DNA of 64,000 nucleotides from Galerina marginata (lineage: Eukaryota; Basidiomycota; Agaricomycetes; Agaricales; Galerinaceae): NCBI GenBank assembly GCA_023014335.1, contig JAECYW010000009.1:2914001-2978000 (forward strand), read 5' to 3'. Below are positions 1 through 11,499 of the stretch, piece by piece. Each line of letters starts with the position of its first letter. The stretch's first letter is position 1. A program made the position numbers and the translations under genes. A model generated the notes under the pieces. That model was not told the DNA's origin. It was given only the letters and a program-made list of their open reading frames with translations, and searched no databases.

Positions 1-558
1 AACATCTTCACACTTCCAGTGTGGCTCGTTGCAGCAAGGCGCTGTTGGTGCGGATCATACATAATTGCCTCGACACTGCTGCCAGCTTCAAAGATCAGGG
101 TGTCAAGAACTTTAAAGAAGTGGTTTTGCTTCTTCACAATGCACAGGTCAGAGTTTATATGAGGTGTGGAAATAGGAACGTACGCGCTTGCGCCGATAAA
201 CAACCAGTCTGCCTCTTCCCGTGCCCAAGCACAGTAACCCGCCACTCGATGCACCAGTCCAAATCATGCATGTCACTTGACCCCAACGACCTCCTGAGTT
301 AGTAAGAGTCTCGGTGCACTCGAAAGTCTTCAGATCCCAGATATTGACGCATCCGTCGTCACCTACATCCCAAGGTCAGGCAAAGAATACAGCGGGGAGA
401 ACATTTACCTCCACTGGCCAGAAGGTCAAATTCATGAATAATTGCAAAACAATTGATAGGACCATGATGACCACTAAGCTTAGCCTTCAGGAAGTAACTC
501 TAGTGAAACAGTGTCGACCGGTGTTACATAAACTTGACGGAAGGGTTTGAACGTACAT
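1..558 (-). CDS. WD40-repeat protein, 5' part, runs off the window
   Basis: This is the first part of a WD40 beta-propeller protein, paralogous to the complete gene at 47,215-49,077. The start is ATG at 558. Exon 1 is only ATGTAC (558-553), exon 2 is 499-409 and exon 3 begins at 362; intron positions and phases match the plus-strand paralogue exactly (exon 2 is 91 bp in both). The visible protein contains a WD blade with GDDGCVNIWDLKTF, then GGRWGQVTCMIWTGA and LCLGTGRGRLVVYRRKR, and a next exon ending in SGSVKM at the window edge. No stop or frameshift is seen in these exons, so it may be an intact gene and not a relic. Upstream homology with the paralogue's promoter side reaches about position 790. 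Function is unknown beyond the family, in which WD40 domains act as protein-binding scaffolds. Confidence 0.7.
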
Positions 559-789
559 TCCCTGGGCGAATGACGTCCCAGATTTGTTGTAAACACATGC
601 TGTGAACAGAAACGAGAGCAGATGACAGCGTGAGCAGTGGGTGAGTTGGAATGAGCTCGATACCCACTATTTAAAGGTCTTCCAACGCTTGAGGCGCTAC
701 TCATTTTTCCGGCACTGATAAGGACGTCTAGGTTTATTCCAGGGCAATTCAAAGTTCGGGTTGGAAACGAGTCACCGCGCATGCGGATG

Positions 790-2036
790 CGTAAAGTGAT
801 TTGCAGAGATCTCGGAGGACGAGTTGTTTTCATGATCAGAGATCGATCGCCTTCAGTTTTGTAAGCTGTCAATCTGACATAATATTCAGGGAGACGTCGC
901 GGTTTCGAGTAGTGCAGGCAGCGCACTGGCTCCGGTTGGTAGGAAGCTTAAGCAGATATTGCGATGCGCTTCGGCAAGGGTAAATAGTATAAACATTGTC
1001 AAGCGCTCGATTGCATGGTCAGGAGGGCCGGCGCCAGCGATCAGATACTTACATCGATATCAAAAGAATCACAGAAAACCCCATCGACGCCAATTGACGC
1101 GCGTAAGCGTGACTTACGAGGTCCAAGAGAGTGGATTGACGAGAAGAATGGTCCGTCTCTCCTTGGCAAATCCAGATTTGGGCCAAACCAAAACATAGCA
1201 AATTAAATATTGGCACCGCACAGCGAATTGAATATCAGTATTGAACATATCGATACCGTGTAAGCACTCTATAGCGTACCGTAGTTCATATGTCTGGGCA
1301 TCATATACCCTGTGCTATGGGACTACGACGCTATAGCGCTATAATCTATAGCGTAGCGTATCCAGGATTTGCTGACTTCGACGGGTTGGTTTGACGGGAG
1401 CCGGAGATGACTAAGTGATCCGAATTTGTTTGTGTGAGGCAAACAGATATAGTCTTCGACATTACTCGGAGGCCGTTCATGTCGTTTGTCTCTTGTCTAC
1501 CCTTTCTCAACCGGTCTGCTTTCTTGCCACTCACAATGTATGCATTTTCGACCACTGGCATACCCTAATTATAAGCAACGATTTCAGAACCCCTTTCTGG
1601 CTGGAAGACATCGTAACTAGTCGGAATATGGAATCCGTGAAGCGTCTTAGGGACATCACCAAATCTGTCAACATTAATCGTAAGTACAGTACCAGTTTTG
1701 CTTTAGCGCTTTGTGATCAGGCACTTACGATTATAAACAGGGATGCTCATACTATGCTATGGAACACGATCAGCCATACCGTGGGACTCCACTGGGAACT
1801 GTTGGGCCCGTAAAGTAACGGCCTCGACTCAAGCATCTTGGTATCGGGCGGGCAGTTCGTTGAAGGGAAATGGCTAAATAGCTGGCAATGACGGCGGCTA
1901 AGTTGCCCGACCTGTCTAGCGACATGCCTTCCTCCCGTGTTCGCATTCCTCCACGTTACCACGTAGGCGAATTTCTTGCTGAAAACCTCCTCACTAAATT
2001 ACTGTTACACAGGGCCGGTACACCTTAGTACGAGCC
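790..2036. other. No supported gene
   Basis: Several short open frames exist on both strands, but none shows a recognisable motif, matching intron structure or a paralogue elsewhere in the window. The stretch 1,260-1,370 is rich in short CTATAGCG-like repeats (ctatagcgtacc, ctatagcgctataatctatagcgtagcg), a small local palindromic cluster. Confidence 0.5.
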
Positions 2037-2498
2037 ATGCTCTACAACACAGAGTCGCCGGACCCAACTTCGGTCTCCATACAAACCAGAGTGGCCGACG
2101 ACCGCCGTACTCCACTTGTCGAAGAAGCGTTTGCTGGCGTGGAGACCCAGCCTCAAATCCATGACATTAAAGTTACTGTTTGCAGAGGCGGCCGTAGTCA
2201 CCAATTTCTAGTATTTCTAAAAAATCACAAGCTCCTTCCAGTCAATACAGCAATCCTCGCATTAGTTCCTGGCCGACGGTGGCACGGAGATATTTTAATT
2301 ATGCGATTTGGGACTACAGTCAACGGGGTTGTTAATCTACGTACTGGAGATGGGCCACTTATCAGATATACCTTGAGACGGTACGCCTGCCAAAAAGCAT
2401 TTAAATATTGTCTAACCTTTCACGACGTTTGTCTTAGGTTACTTCAAACTGCACAACAAGGTGAACGGCTGGTACTTCCGAGCGACCCAGAATTGTAA
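2037..2498 (+). CDS. Hypothetical protein (low confidence)
   Basis: This is an uninterrupted 153-codon frame starting at ATG 2,037. The middle part reads like a real protein (PVNTAILALVPGRRWHGD, then ILIMRFGTTVNGVVNL) and vaguely resembles small agaricomycete proteins that carry a W-x-G-D-I-L-V-M core. No domain can be named and no membrane segment is visible. It could be the last exon of a larger gene or a captured fragment, because the surrounding DNA contains only relics. The function is unknown. Confidence 0.3.
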   Translation: MLYNTESPDPTSVSIQTRVADDRRTPLVEEAFAGVETQPQIHDIKVTVCRGGRSHQFLVFLKNHKLLPVNTAILALVPGRRWHGDILIMRFGTTVNGVVNLRTGDGPLIRYTLRRYACQKAFKYCLTFHDVCLRLLQTAQQGERLVLPSDPEL

Positions 2499-5330
2499 TG
2501 CAGTTCATAATAAACTCCTTGGACCTACTTCCACTCTCGTGTCCAAGTAGTGCAACGACTCGGAAAGTGAATTTCGGTACTTTACATAATTATAACGACC
2601 TCGGACATGGTTATGCCTTCCAAGCACATAGATTTCTATTTGGCCAAAAAATGATGGGTATTTCCTACCGGCAAATCTGTAGCTATCAAGCTCCTGGACG
2701 ACCAGTACATCCAAGTCACAGCCCTAAGAGCCTGCACGAAGAAAGCGCACGCGTCGAAGATGAATTACTCAAGCCAGATGACATCGACTCGCTGCTTGTA
2801 TCATCTTTTCTAGGGCAAAACTCGAAAACCTCCTGGTACCGCTTGACCAGTATTTCCCGATTGGGGTGCACCTCGTACACTCCTGAGTGTAACCTGCCCG
2901 TAAGACCGTCTGGAGGGCGGAGTTCTTGTAAAGGTAAGTTTTTTTTGGCGTCTCTCATACTCTCCGACGACATTTATTTTGTGAAAACAGGACATTTGAT
3001 TTGCTGTAGCAAATTCATTGACGTTTCTACGATATTGCCTGCATAAAGTTTTTCTAACCTTTCACCTTCCGTATTGAGTGTGGCTTTCCTGTAATCATTC
3101 ACGGTCTGGATGGGATAATCCTTATTTAAAAGTTCTTTGGACACATTGACAGACTTCTCAACGCTTCATTTACCCATTCTGCATTCTCTTTCTAGATTAC
3201 TTTAGTGACTGCCCCAGGTTCATTCGGATGATTCCCTTGATCCTGTAAGTACTGATTTTATTGCTTCGTCACCATCTATGCTCACTTCCTGTCTAGATTT
3301 GACATTTGAATATATGCCGAATGTTTCTGTCTCTCCGGACGTCCTCTTAACCGGACAGTTATCCTGAATCATGCCAGACGCTTAGTACATCATAAGCATG
3401 ACAATGCCGACATCAATCCCACGTTTTCAAGACGCCAATGCGGTCGCGATAGCGTTGGTCGCATTAAGCGGGCTGGGGGCGCAGCGCGGCGCACGCGGGC
3501 TTTGTTGTGTTATCCAGGTTTCTAATCGTCGTCGACGGCAGTCAACGGGGAGGCGGATGCGGGGAGGTTGGGGTGGATAGCCTTGAGTGGCGTGTAGTTG
3601 ATCTGGTTTACTGTAAGAGTGCTGTAAGTTAACGATGTGGGTTTCTTGCAAGCGCCGTGACTCTAGAGCCTCAGGTGCAGGTGGCGGTGATTTCGCCTCA
3701 ATTACGACCAAGAAACGCCTCTTAATGTTACCGATGTTGAAGGACCGGATCAGGATCGAAGGTAATAAATCCTACTCGTTTCGTTGAAAGATTTTTCATT
3801 TTATATCCTTCGCAGACTGGCCGACTTTGTGACATAAATCCCATCAGAACACGAGCAACCATTTGTCGGGAGAGCCGCCAAGCCACCAGAGTCGCTTGGT
3901 AATACCCCTTTTTCCATTGCCCTCCTTCTGACTACTTTGACGAACAGGATGCTGGAAGAACGAGGCCGTGATAAGGGTGGAATTCTCTCGTTAGTTTTAT
4001 TTCTTAAGCTTCGTACTTTTCCGCCACCATCGTAAACATCAACTAGGCGATGATATACGTTTGGGTAATTTGCTTTTCCTATGCACACTCTCAGACATGC
4101 TTATCCTTCATCTCAGGCAAATCGTTCAAACTGATTGTTCAATTGATTGCCAAGACGGCGATGAACGTGTCTAGCATTCTGAGAGCCCAGCAAGCCATCA
4201 GAGAAGCTGTGGGCAAGCGCTGCCGTCATCGCTGCCATTGCGTCCAAATAGCTGTCGTTGTCGCGACCGCATCCGCCCTCAACTCTGATGTTGATTAATT
4301 CTGCAGCTAAAGGAAGAGCAGAGTGGTAAAAGTGAGCTGTTTTTCCAGAGATTAACATTGGAAATGTGGGCAGTTAGATGCGGGGAGGCGTATTGAGTCG
4401 ACTCCGCTAGTCCACGAATTGGACGACAACTCCTAGTTGTGGTCGGTGTCATCGCCGCCGCCACGAGGTGGACGGCGTCTTGATCTTTCCAGTTGGCGCT
4501 GCCCTTGGAAATCCGACGTCACTCTTGGCCAACTCCACATCGTTGAGTGAACAATATCTGTAGAATTTATCTTGTTAATACATTCTTAGCTGTCACAATG
4601 TACAAAGCACCTTGTTGTCTCCCTAGAATTCATGCATGCCATGCATATGGCCCTCCTTGCCTCACTAGTACTAGAATATATGACCATACAATTGTCCGTC
4701 CACATCTGGCAATTAGACTCAACTAGAGAGTTTAGACACTGAGCAAGGTCCACAGAATCAAACAAAGAACCTTTGCTGTCAACATCGGCTCTGATTAACA
4801 TTTAGATAAAAGGATTAATGTCAGGGCGACACATGTACACTGATCATGATTTGGACACCACCCTCGCTAACTTTCTATCATTGTTTCAAGTTCTCTCGGA
4901 CCTGATTGCATCCTCGGGGCTGGCTGCAAATCCACGCGAATAACTTGTGCTAGTTCAGGAACCAGTTCTGCAGTGAAACACACTCCTCCGTCAACTTCGC
5001 CATCACACCTCACGACCATAGGAACGTGCTTCACGTCTGACGTTATTTTATAAAGAGGTAGTCGAGGTCCATACGATGAAGTCGGGGGAATGTTTGCTGC
5101 ATTTCGTACCACCAGCGAAGCGGCAAATGGGCGGCCTCGGGTGGTGTGTTTGAGGTAAAGTCAAAATTCACCGACTAGATCTTTGAAATTGGGATACTGC
5201 CTGAGGTCGGGAGAAATATGGAAATCTGTTCTTTGATTCTTGTGGTCGATGATGAGTTTTCCTCGAAGTCGTCGTCCCAGTTGTCTGTTTGCTTTTTGGA
5301 GGTAGTAAAACAAATCGAAGCGGCTGGGTC
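2499..5330. other. Region of relics and unassigned open frames
   Basis: No gene is supported. A 182-codon plus-strand frame (2,498-3,046) and an 81-codon minus-strand frame (5,112-4,867) are the longest, but neither has recognisable motifs. Around 3,365-3,400 a short stretch (tgaatcatgccagacgctt and following bases) matches the reverse complement of about 37,313-37,350, beside the second inverted repeat, so a remnant of that repeat family lies here. Confidence 0.4.
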
Positions 5331-5334
5331 TTCT

Positions 5335-5660
5335 CAGCGAGGTTGATCCTCGCCATGCTCACTTCTTGAGTAATGCAAACTCGACGAGGTAAATCTCATG
5401 AGGTCACACAACCTCAAAGTTTTACGTGTCGAGATGATATCCGCAGGCTCCTCCTTCGTGTCGGTAAGCGTGACGAAATTTTCATTCATGTCCAGCGTCC
5501 ATTGTCCGAACTCGTAGCCCCAGCTCTGCAGGGTGGACTTGCGGGCGAGGAAGAAGTGGGGCCTGGGGAGGTCGCAGTAGTGAGGTTGGCGAGGAGGGGG
5601 ACAGTCTGAAGGGTTTTGCCGAGGCCCTAGGTTCTGGAGCTCCGTCGGCAAGGAGCGCTG
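5335..5660 (-). pseudogene. Fragment of an ISWI-type SNF2 chromatin-remodelling ATPase
   Basis: Read on the minus strand, the segment encodes a Walker A motif GLGKTLQT (about 5,626-5,605) followed, after a frame change, by KSTLQSWGYEFGQWTLD and then GTKEE-like and DIISTRK segments. The order GLGKTLQT, STLQ-W-EF-WTPD, GTKEE-ADIIST is that of the first ATPase lobe of ISWI/SNF2 helicases. Only about 100 of roughly 1,000 residues are present, the DEAH box and second lobe are missing, and at least one frameshift separates Walker A from the rest. It is therefore a dead fragment lying directly downstream of the FAS fragment on the same strand. I identify the subfamily from the STLQNW/GTKEE pattern; the finer assignment is less certain than SNF2. 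Confidence 0.65.
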
Positions 5661-5783
5661 CTATCACTATTCGTCGAAAAGCGTCAACATTTTCCGTGTC
5701 CTTCAGTGAGAAAGAGGATTACGCTGCTTTGTTGCGACGTTATTCTTTGGGCTTCAGCTGCGAGTCCTTAGTAAACAGCATAT

Positions 5784-8111
5784 TCAGGATCGAATGCTGT
5801 CTATAAAAGGATAGTGATTATAAGACGATGGCTGAAGCATTGAAACCACCGAGCATTTCCCTCCAACAGGACGCGAAACCAAACCGTTGCTGCGCTTTCC
5901 GAGAACGCAATTGAATCCGCTTCCCAACACAGAACCGAGTTCTTCAAGAGGAAGCTCTTCACCTTCCTCGGGCGCAGATGCAAGTTCTTGCTGGGGATCA
6001 CCCAAAATTACGTTTTGTAAGGTCGACTTGCTACCGACAAGGTTTTTAATTGTCATAGAAAGGGGAATTTTATCTACGTGTTTCTTGACCTTCTGCTCGA
6101 CAACAATGAATAAGACATCAGTAGCTTTGATATGCATATCTTCAATGCTGGATACAGGACCAAATGGAGCTGCCATAGATACGGGGGCGACAGGCAGCGG
6201 TCGGTGCAGGTTCTTCAGTATAAGTGGCCCCAGCCTCGGCTTCATATTAGTAGTAAATTTCTTCGACGTTTTTCGAGTGGCAAAGAGTGGCGCGTGTCAT
6301 GCGGACCGATCCATCTTGTATCTCGTACTTGGCCTTAAGAGTACGAGTAGCCATGCCTGTCGAGTAGCCATGCCTGTCAGCGTTGGAGTGGGCCCGAGCT
6401 GAATTACGAGTTAGAACTTGTAGGAAAAGGAGATCTCGAGTCTCAATCCAACGAACAAGTAACACAAAGGTAAGCGAAAAGTTCAAACTAGCATGTCAGG
6501 TTTAAAGTGGGTGACTTTTGATAGGTCTGGAGATATGTTAGAAACGAAATGCCATGCCAAAAAAAATTGAAAACTTACAAGCACGGAATGGAAGGACACC
6601 CGCCCAGAGGTAGCGAGAATGGAATGGAATGTCAATATCGAGAAGAGGAATAGCTGCAAATTTACGTTCCAGCTTGATATGACCATCGGCCCTTTTGTCG
6701 TTCTTGGGCTATCTCGAAAGACGACTTCACATGTCTAATAGCATTTCTTTGACCTTCTCGAACATGTAGGTTTCGGTCGACTAAGTAAGATTTGATTAGC
6801 CTATCTTCCAAGTATCAGTACTGGCAAGGGTGGCATACCTTGGCAACGTTGATTTCTGGATCTTTAGGTAGTTCAGAACTGTCTGCAGAGCCAGAAGTTC
6901 TCCAGTACGAACATTTTGCTAACCTATTACCAATAACACATTAGCGAGGATATCAACATATAAAAAGCATGACAAACACCTCAACATCGTGGTTGACAAT
7001 CTCAAGGAGGGACCCAGAGTAGCAATGATATCAACGACCTCACGGAGAGCGGCGTCGCTGAAAGTCGGGGAAATGCGACTAGGGTTGATGGCCCGGCCCT
7101 TAATACCACAGAAGTGGATTGTCTTCTCATTCCGGTTGTCCTTGACGATCTCGACGATAGAGAAGCCATATATCCACGTCCATGGAACTACTTGTGGTCC
7201 AATCGATAGATAACGACTGCAGCTGGGATGGCCATGGAAGTTCAAAAACATCATTCAAGAAAGAGGAAAATTCAGTTAGTAATTCGTCTCGCGCCTTCAA
7301 CTGGTATGAACCCAAAGAGAGGAACTTGAAGGTACCGAAGTACCGGCATACGCGAGCTGGGCCAACCCGATCGAACTCCAAACTGTTCGGATCTAACATG
7401 GTTAACAACGGCCGACACCTTGCATCTCTAGCTCATCGGGCTTTGCCATAGGCCGGAATCTGGGGATGGTAATATGAAGGGATCTGCGAGCTGTAGCAGA
7501 CAGAAGTAAGGCAGCCGCTAAGATCCACGTCTCGTAAATGAGGCATTGGGACATTTGCTGGAGTGCGAAGCCGTCTGTTTCGATGTTTGCGCATACGAAA
7601 CTCACGAAGGTGTTCTCGTAGTCAACGAAGCGGCCACGGTATAAGAACGCGCAGACCACTTCCATCACGCGCTGCCCCTGGCGGTAAACATGTCCCTTGA
7701 CCTTGACAATGTTGCCCTCCGGTGCAACGTTGCCTACACCAAGAGCTCGGCACTGTTGACTATGCGGAAACCGTTTGAAAGGTGAACAGGTTTCAGATGG
7801 TCGTCATCAATGGCTGCAGGGAGGATCATGATCACAGAGGGAATGCAGTCAAGCCAGACGGCACTAAGGACGGTGTATGGTAATTCCTCTGGCAAGTCTC
7901 GAGACAGCTTGGTCTGGGTGGCACAACCTCGGATGAGATCGGCGAAGAGGGCGTAAACACCTCTCGGAAAACTTTCGTCATTCGATCGGTAGGAAATCCT
8001 CGAGTTCGACTGCCAACGGCAAAAGCGAGGGCCAGACCCGCTATTAGAGGCCTTTCGAATAGCTTTTATGATAAGGCCTGGTACGCAAGCCTCACGGTTC
8101 TCTTCCTGCAA
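5784..8111 (-). pseudogene. Fungal fatty acid synthase, broken fragment (dehydratase to ACP)
   Basis: The minus strand carries pieces of type I fungal FAS in native order. The dehydratase/hotdog region comes first (8,111-7,605: KPVHLSNGFRIVNSAELL, then AFLYRGRFVDYENTF). Then comes part of the malonyl/palmitoyl transferase (7,180-6,920: YGFSIVEIVKDN, EKTIHF-GIKG, ISPTFSDAALREVVD), its end (about 6,690-6,480: PLLDIDIPFHSRYLWAGV), the VRWIETRDLLF segment (about 6,450) and the ACP domain (6,200-5,850). The phosphopantetheine serine is present in SKSTLQN. Beta-type and alpha-type parts on one strand fit the single-chain FAS of many basidiomycetes. Large deletions, about 430 bp of foreign DNA at 7,604-7,180, and several frameshifts make it non-functional. 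Intron-like gaps remain, so the fragment derives from DNA and not from mRNA. Confidence 0.8.
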
Positions 8112-8530
8112 GCTAAGCCTGAGTCCTGACTTAGCCTTCCCTGTGATCGCTCAGTACAATAAGTAGGATCTAGTTGTAGTAGGGAGCAATGTACTTACTA
8201 GACGAAGATTTCACAGCTAGTGCCACCAATAATTTGAAGTGAAATTGCGTGAAATTGACGTCTGGGAAACCAGAGCAACCGATAAGCGGTGGTAAGTTTA
8301 TCCGTAACTTGAAGACACACATTGCTCTGGGCACCAGAGGAATGTTGAAATCCAATCGAAGGTCGATGCCGAGTGGAAACTGGAATACGAGAAAGGAGCG
8401 ATCGCGAGTAAGGTGGATCGAGTGGCAGCGAGTCACGGTTGTTTGTCCAGGAAGGTGGTGACAAATAGTCGACTCCGTTGTCTCGACTCGAGCTCTCTAT
8501 GATTCTTTTATTATCTCTCAGCTTTCCGAC

Positions 8531-8552
8531 GTGTTCTGGTTATCCAGAACAC
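8531..8552. repeat. 22 bp palindrome, CTGG/CCAG type
   Basis: Arms of 9 bases (GTGTTCTGG and CCAGAACAC) surround 4 bases; flanking bases extend the arms to 11. The identical copy lies in the right arm of inverted repeat A at 27,704-27,725. It belongs to the palindrome family found at the ends of transposon-like units elsewhere in the window. Confidence 0.8.
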
Positions 8553-8968
8553 GTCTTCAGACTCTTTGCCTATTTCACCTCATTTAAGCCAATTTTGGTT
8601 TGATAGCGTCAATCCACGTCGCGGTTTTACACTCAACGCTCAATTGAGTGATTTCAACTCATAGGCGTCACTAGCGTGTTTTGGAACTCTTGGTTGCCCA
8701 AACGAATTTGTGCTCTGGTTGCCCAAAGTACTAAGTATTTGGCTATCGAGTCCCATAGCTTAGTCTGGTGTTTCGAAGGGTATCTTTGCGAAGCCATTAT
8801 TTTCCGTTGTAAGTATCAAAGAATTCACTTTAACTAATGGTTTCTTACAATGTCTTTTTTCAGACGATCGTCTACATCCACCACCTACCCGCGCCAATAC
8901 TTACATCCATGTATGTAAGCTCTATATCATTTAGTATCATTTATCTATGATCTAATCTATTCTAAAGA

Positions 8969-9127
8969 ATGTCTAGTGTACGCAGAGGCAGTTTCTACAC
9001 ACCAAAGAGCCTCAATCATTCCTCGGGTCATGCTTTCCTCAGTGCCGCCGGCGACATATTCTATTCGCCAAACTCCTCTCGCACAGTCGAGGTTCCAGTA
9101 GTCCCTGGGCCTTCCGATGAATATCTC
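8969..9127 (+). pseudogene. Truncated 5' end of the 870-residue unknown gene
   Basis: The first 53 codons (starting MSSVRRGSFYTPKSLNHSSG) are identical to the start of the gene at 27,287-24,621, including about 500 bp of upstream DNA. The reading frame is then cut and fused to the CFT1 middle fragment. Only the promoter-proximal end was duplicated, so this copy cannot make the full protein. Confidence 0.85.
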
Positions 9128-9990
9128 GGGAATCGTGGAGCACATCGCTACTCAACATTACCCGATTATCACATCGATTGAAGGCCTGCCATATGATTCC
9201 CAATCTCTTCTCCCATGCTCAACATCGCTTGGCGGAGTGGTCGTCACAACAAGCAATGCCCTTATCTATGTTGACCAATCATCACGACGCGTAGCCTTTC
9301 CTCTCAACGGTTGGGCATCCCGAACCAGCGACCTCCCCTCCTACCGATAATACCCGCCACCGATCAATCTCGGAGACTTGCCCTGGAGGGATCTTGTTCT
9401 GTCTTCGTTGACGAAAAAACCTTTTTCTTGATCTTGAAGGATGAATCCGTATACCGGTGGAGATCGTCGTCGACGGAAAGACAGTCTCCAAGTTGTTGAT
9501 ATCGCCTCCGCTGGCGCAGACCACCACCCCAAGTCTGGTTCGAAACCTCGGAGACGAACTTATTTTTGTTGGGACTTCGGTTGGTCCGTCCGTGCTACTG
9601 AAAGCTGCCCATGTCCAGGAGGAGGTAGAGAAAGACGACGAAGATGTGGCTCCGTCGGCCATTGTTAAGGATGATGACAAGATGGACTATGAAGACGAAG
9701 ATGAAGGTGACCTATTCATGTGCTTTCGTGTCCACCGTCACAGTTACTGATGTTTCTTCGGCAGACATATATGGAACATCTTTCAAAATGATAACTACTT
9801 CAACGACAAATGGCATTGCCGACGGACAGAATGTGGCCAAGAAGACGCGAACCGTTATCCATCTGTCTTTGCGCGACTCTCTGTCTGCTTATGGGCCTAT
9901 CACGGGCATGGCCTTTTCCCTTGCAAAGAATGGCGTACGCCTCCTTGGCCGTCACAGGTGTGTTTGAGAGTATCCAATCATCGCCGACGT
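9128..9990 (+). pseudogene. CFT1: CFT1 / CPSF-A subunit, middle fragment
   Basis: The fragment matches the region of cleavage and polyadenylation factor subunit CFT1 (CPSF160) after the N-terminal 240 or so residues: YPIITSIEGLPYD, STSLGGVVVTTSNALIYVDQ, VAFPLNGWASR-SDLP, LALEGS-VFVDEKTFF, DGKTVSKL-ISPPLAQTT, GTSVGPSVLLKAAHV, KTRTVIHLSLRDSL, YGPITGMAFSLAKNG. The family is the large WD40-like scaffold of mRNA 3'-end processing. Frames shift at least twice (around 9,340-9,460). The fragment begins exactly at the inverted-repeat junction (9,127/9,128) and stops near 9,990. Its N-terminal continuation lies downstream at 13,520-14,770 and its C-terminal part at 21,613-24,385, so the gene order is scrambled. 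Confidence 0.8.
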
Positions 9991-10459
9991 AGCTGACCCT
10001 TTTCCGAACAGGATAGAGAGGATATCGTCAGCGTCGCGCTGGGCAATTGAGCTAGAAGGGAAAAGGAGCAGCAAGCCGTGGCCACCGTTGTCAAGGGCGG
10101 AGGGCATGAGAATTTACCCAATGCTGGGCATCGATGGCGAAGAGGTTCTTGAGACGGATTGGGAGCGGATCAGTGAGGAGGGGAAAGGATGGGAAAGGAT
10201 GGGAGGGAGGAAGACGGCACGGGGACTTCAACGTTTCAACACTAGATTCCAGGATGGGCTGATGCCACTGAATCAGCAGGTTAGCTGGATAATGTGCAAT
10301 AACGCCTAGAACAATCTTACCATGCTCCGCCACTTTGAGCGCGTCCTGAATGCTTCAAGTTTACGGAAAGGGTTGAAGGCATGGGACCGTCAGGCATTTC
10401 ACATCCGGTTAGAAATCCTTCATTCCTTTCATAGCTCAATGCTAACTTTACCAATCCAG
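9991..10459. other. Unassigned stretch between CFT1 and hAT remains
   Basis: A short plus-strand frame (10,088-10,309) and its antisense are present, but neither has a motif I recognise. The missing part of CFT1 (about 100 residues between the middle and C-terminal fragments) is not found here. Confidence 0.4.
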
Positions 10460-10960
10460 ATGTCTCTCCCAGTCATCAACCTTGCGACGCAGGCCTTGCT
10501 GGCGGCACATAGCTCTGCAAACCACTATGATCCCGCCAATCCAACTGAACACGAGCCAGAAGTTGACGGGTCTCTGGGTGACGAGATAGGGTTAATACGT
10601 GTAATTGTTGTTAGGGTAAGGTATGTATCCTTTTACTCGCTTTTCTCCTCAAAGTATTGACTGCTTTGCCTCCAAGGCTCATTCCTCCGCAAAGCGCAAA
10701 GAACGTCTATTGAACATTCAGAAGCTAGCTGGACGGAAGCCAGTACTCAACCTCTTTGATGTTGCACCGGACGAGACAGACCAGGACAAGCGCCGCAAAC
10801 TCAGAGCACTTGCCTTGTCCGATGACGAGTGGAAGCGCATTGAGTTAATGATGAATTTACTCAAGGTACATCGTTTAATTTTCTTACGCTTTTTTTCTTA
10901 CTAATACTTGATTAGTACGCGGACGACGCACAACAGGCGTTTTCGTATGACAGCAGGCCG
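10460..10960 (+). pseudogene. hAT transposase fragment
   Basis: The segment encodes VINLATQALLAAHSS, DEIGLIRVIVVRVR, SSAKRKERL-IQ and then LALSDDEWKRIELMMNLLK followed by YADDAQQAFSYD. This is the order found in the central region of agaricomycete hAT transposases, just before and after the DTRWSS region. At least one intron-like break (about 10,617-10,640) and frame changes are present. The N-terminal BED finger and the C-terminal dimerisation domain are missing. It lies between CFT1 middle and N-terminal fragments, in the same direction. Confidence 0.6.
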
Positions 10961-11459
10961 TCTTTATAGTTTAAAGAACGTTATCGCGACCGCCAACGAC
11001 ATCAAGTCATGCACAAGCAACTGGCCTTGCATATATTCGCGCTCTCAGGGCCAAACTCCAACGCTCGGCACCTCAAACTCTTGCACCTCCAGGGTCTTCA
11101 GCTGCGCCATCTCCTCTAGCTAACGCACAGCATCAGACCGAAGCCGAACGCCAAGCAGAAGCCGCGATGGCTGACGAGAATGACAGAATTCCAGTGGCGG
11201 CTGAATTCCAACGTCACATAGAAGAGGGCATTCTCGTCGAAGAGGAGTACAAGGAAGCCTTACACGGTACTAGATTTGATGGAAGGGCTAATCGCCTCCT
11301 TCACGGCACACTGTGATCACTGTGAAGCGTGTCACAGCTCCACCAAAATCGGCTTCACTGTTACTTTACTGCACTCTGCGGGAGCACTATAAATGCACAT
11401 CTTATTTGTAACCATTGGAAATGATCGCCTCGCCTCAAGGTCTCTCAGGTAGTTCGTGC
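10961..11459 (+). other. Decayed coding remains, Ala/Glu-rich
   Basis: One frame reads as an Arg/Gln- and Glu/Ala-rich helical stretch (VMHKQLALHIRALRAKLQ, then EAERQAEAAMADE and HIEEGILVEEEYKEAL). It resembles the C-terminal tail of some fungal DDE transposases, but that cannot be shown. The segment after about 11,330 holds nothing recognisable. Confidence 0.3.
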
Positions 11460-11499
11460 CATGGAACACCCTGCAAACACCATCCGCGAACCGGATTTT

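Larger units (their letters stand above)
7605..9127. repeat. Inverted repeat A, left arm (1.52 kb)
   Basis: This segment is the reverse complement of 27,129-28,651 without any indel (paired coordinates always add to 36,256). All stretches compared between 7,740 and 9,127 are identical. Four differences were seen, all between 7,605 and 7,700, at the FAS end. The arm contains FAS coding DNA, an intergenic part with a palindrome, and the first 53 codons of the 870-residue gene. At 9,127 it stops abruptly inside that reading frame and joins CFT1 sequence. Confidence 0.9.

Noticed and set aside
1..790. WD40 copy at the left edge as a pseudogene
   Set aside because: At first it looked degenerate because the exons are split by short introns; using the intron structure of the paralogue at 47 kb all visible exons are open, so it is called a gene.
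8170..8464. Two overlapping 88-codon frames repeated at 27,792-28,086
   Set aside because: They are present twice only because they lie in inverted repeat A; neither has family features, and both overlap each other in different frames.
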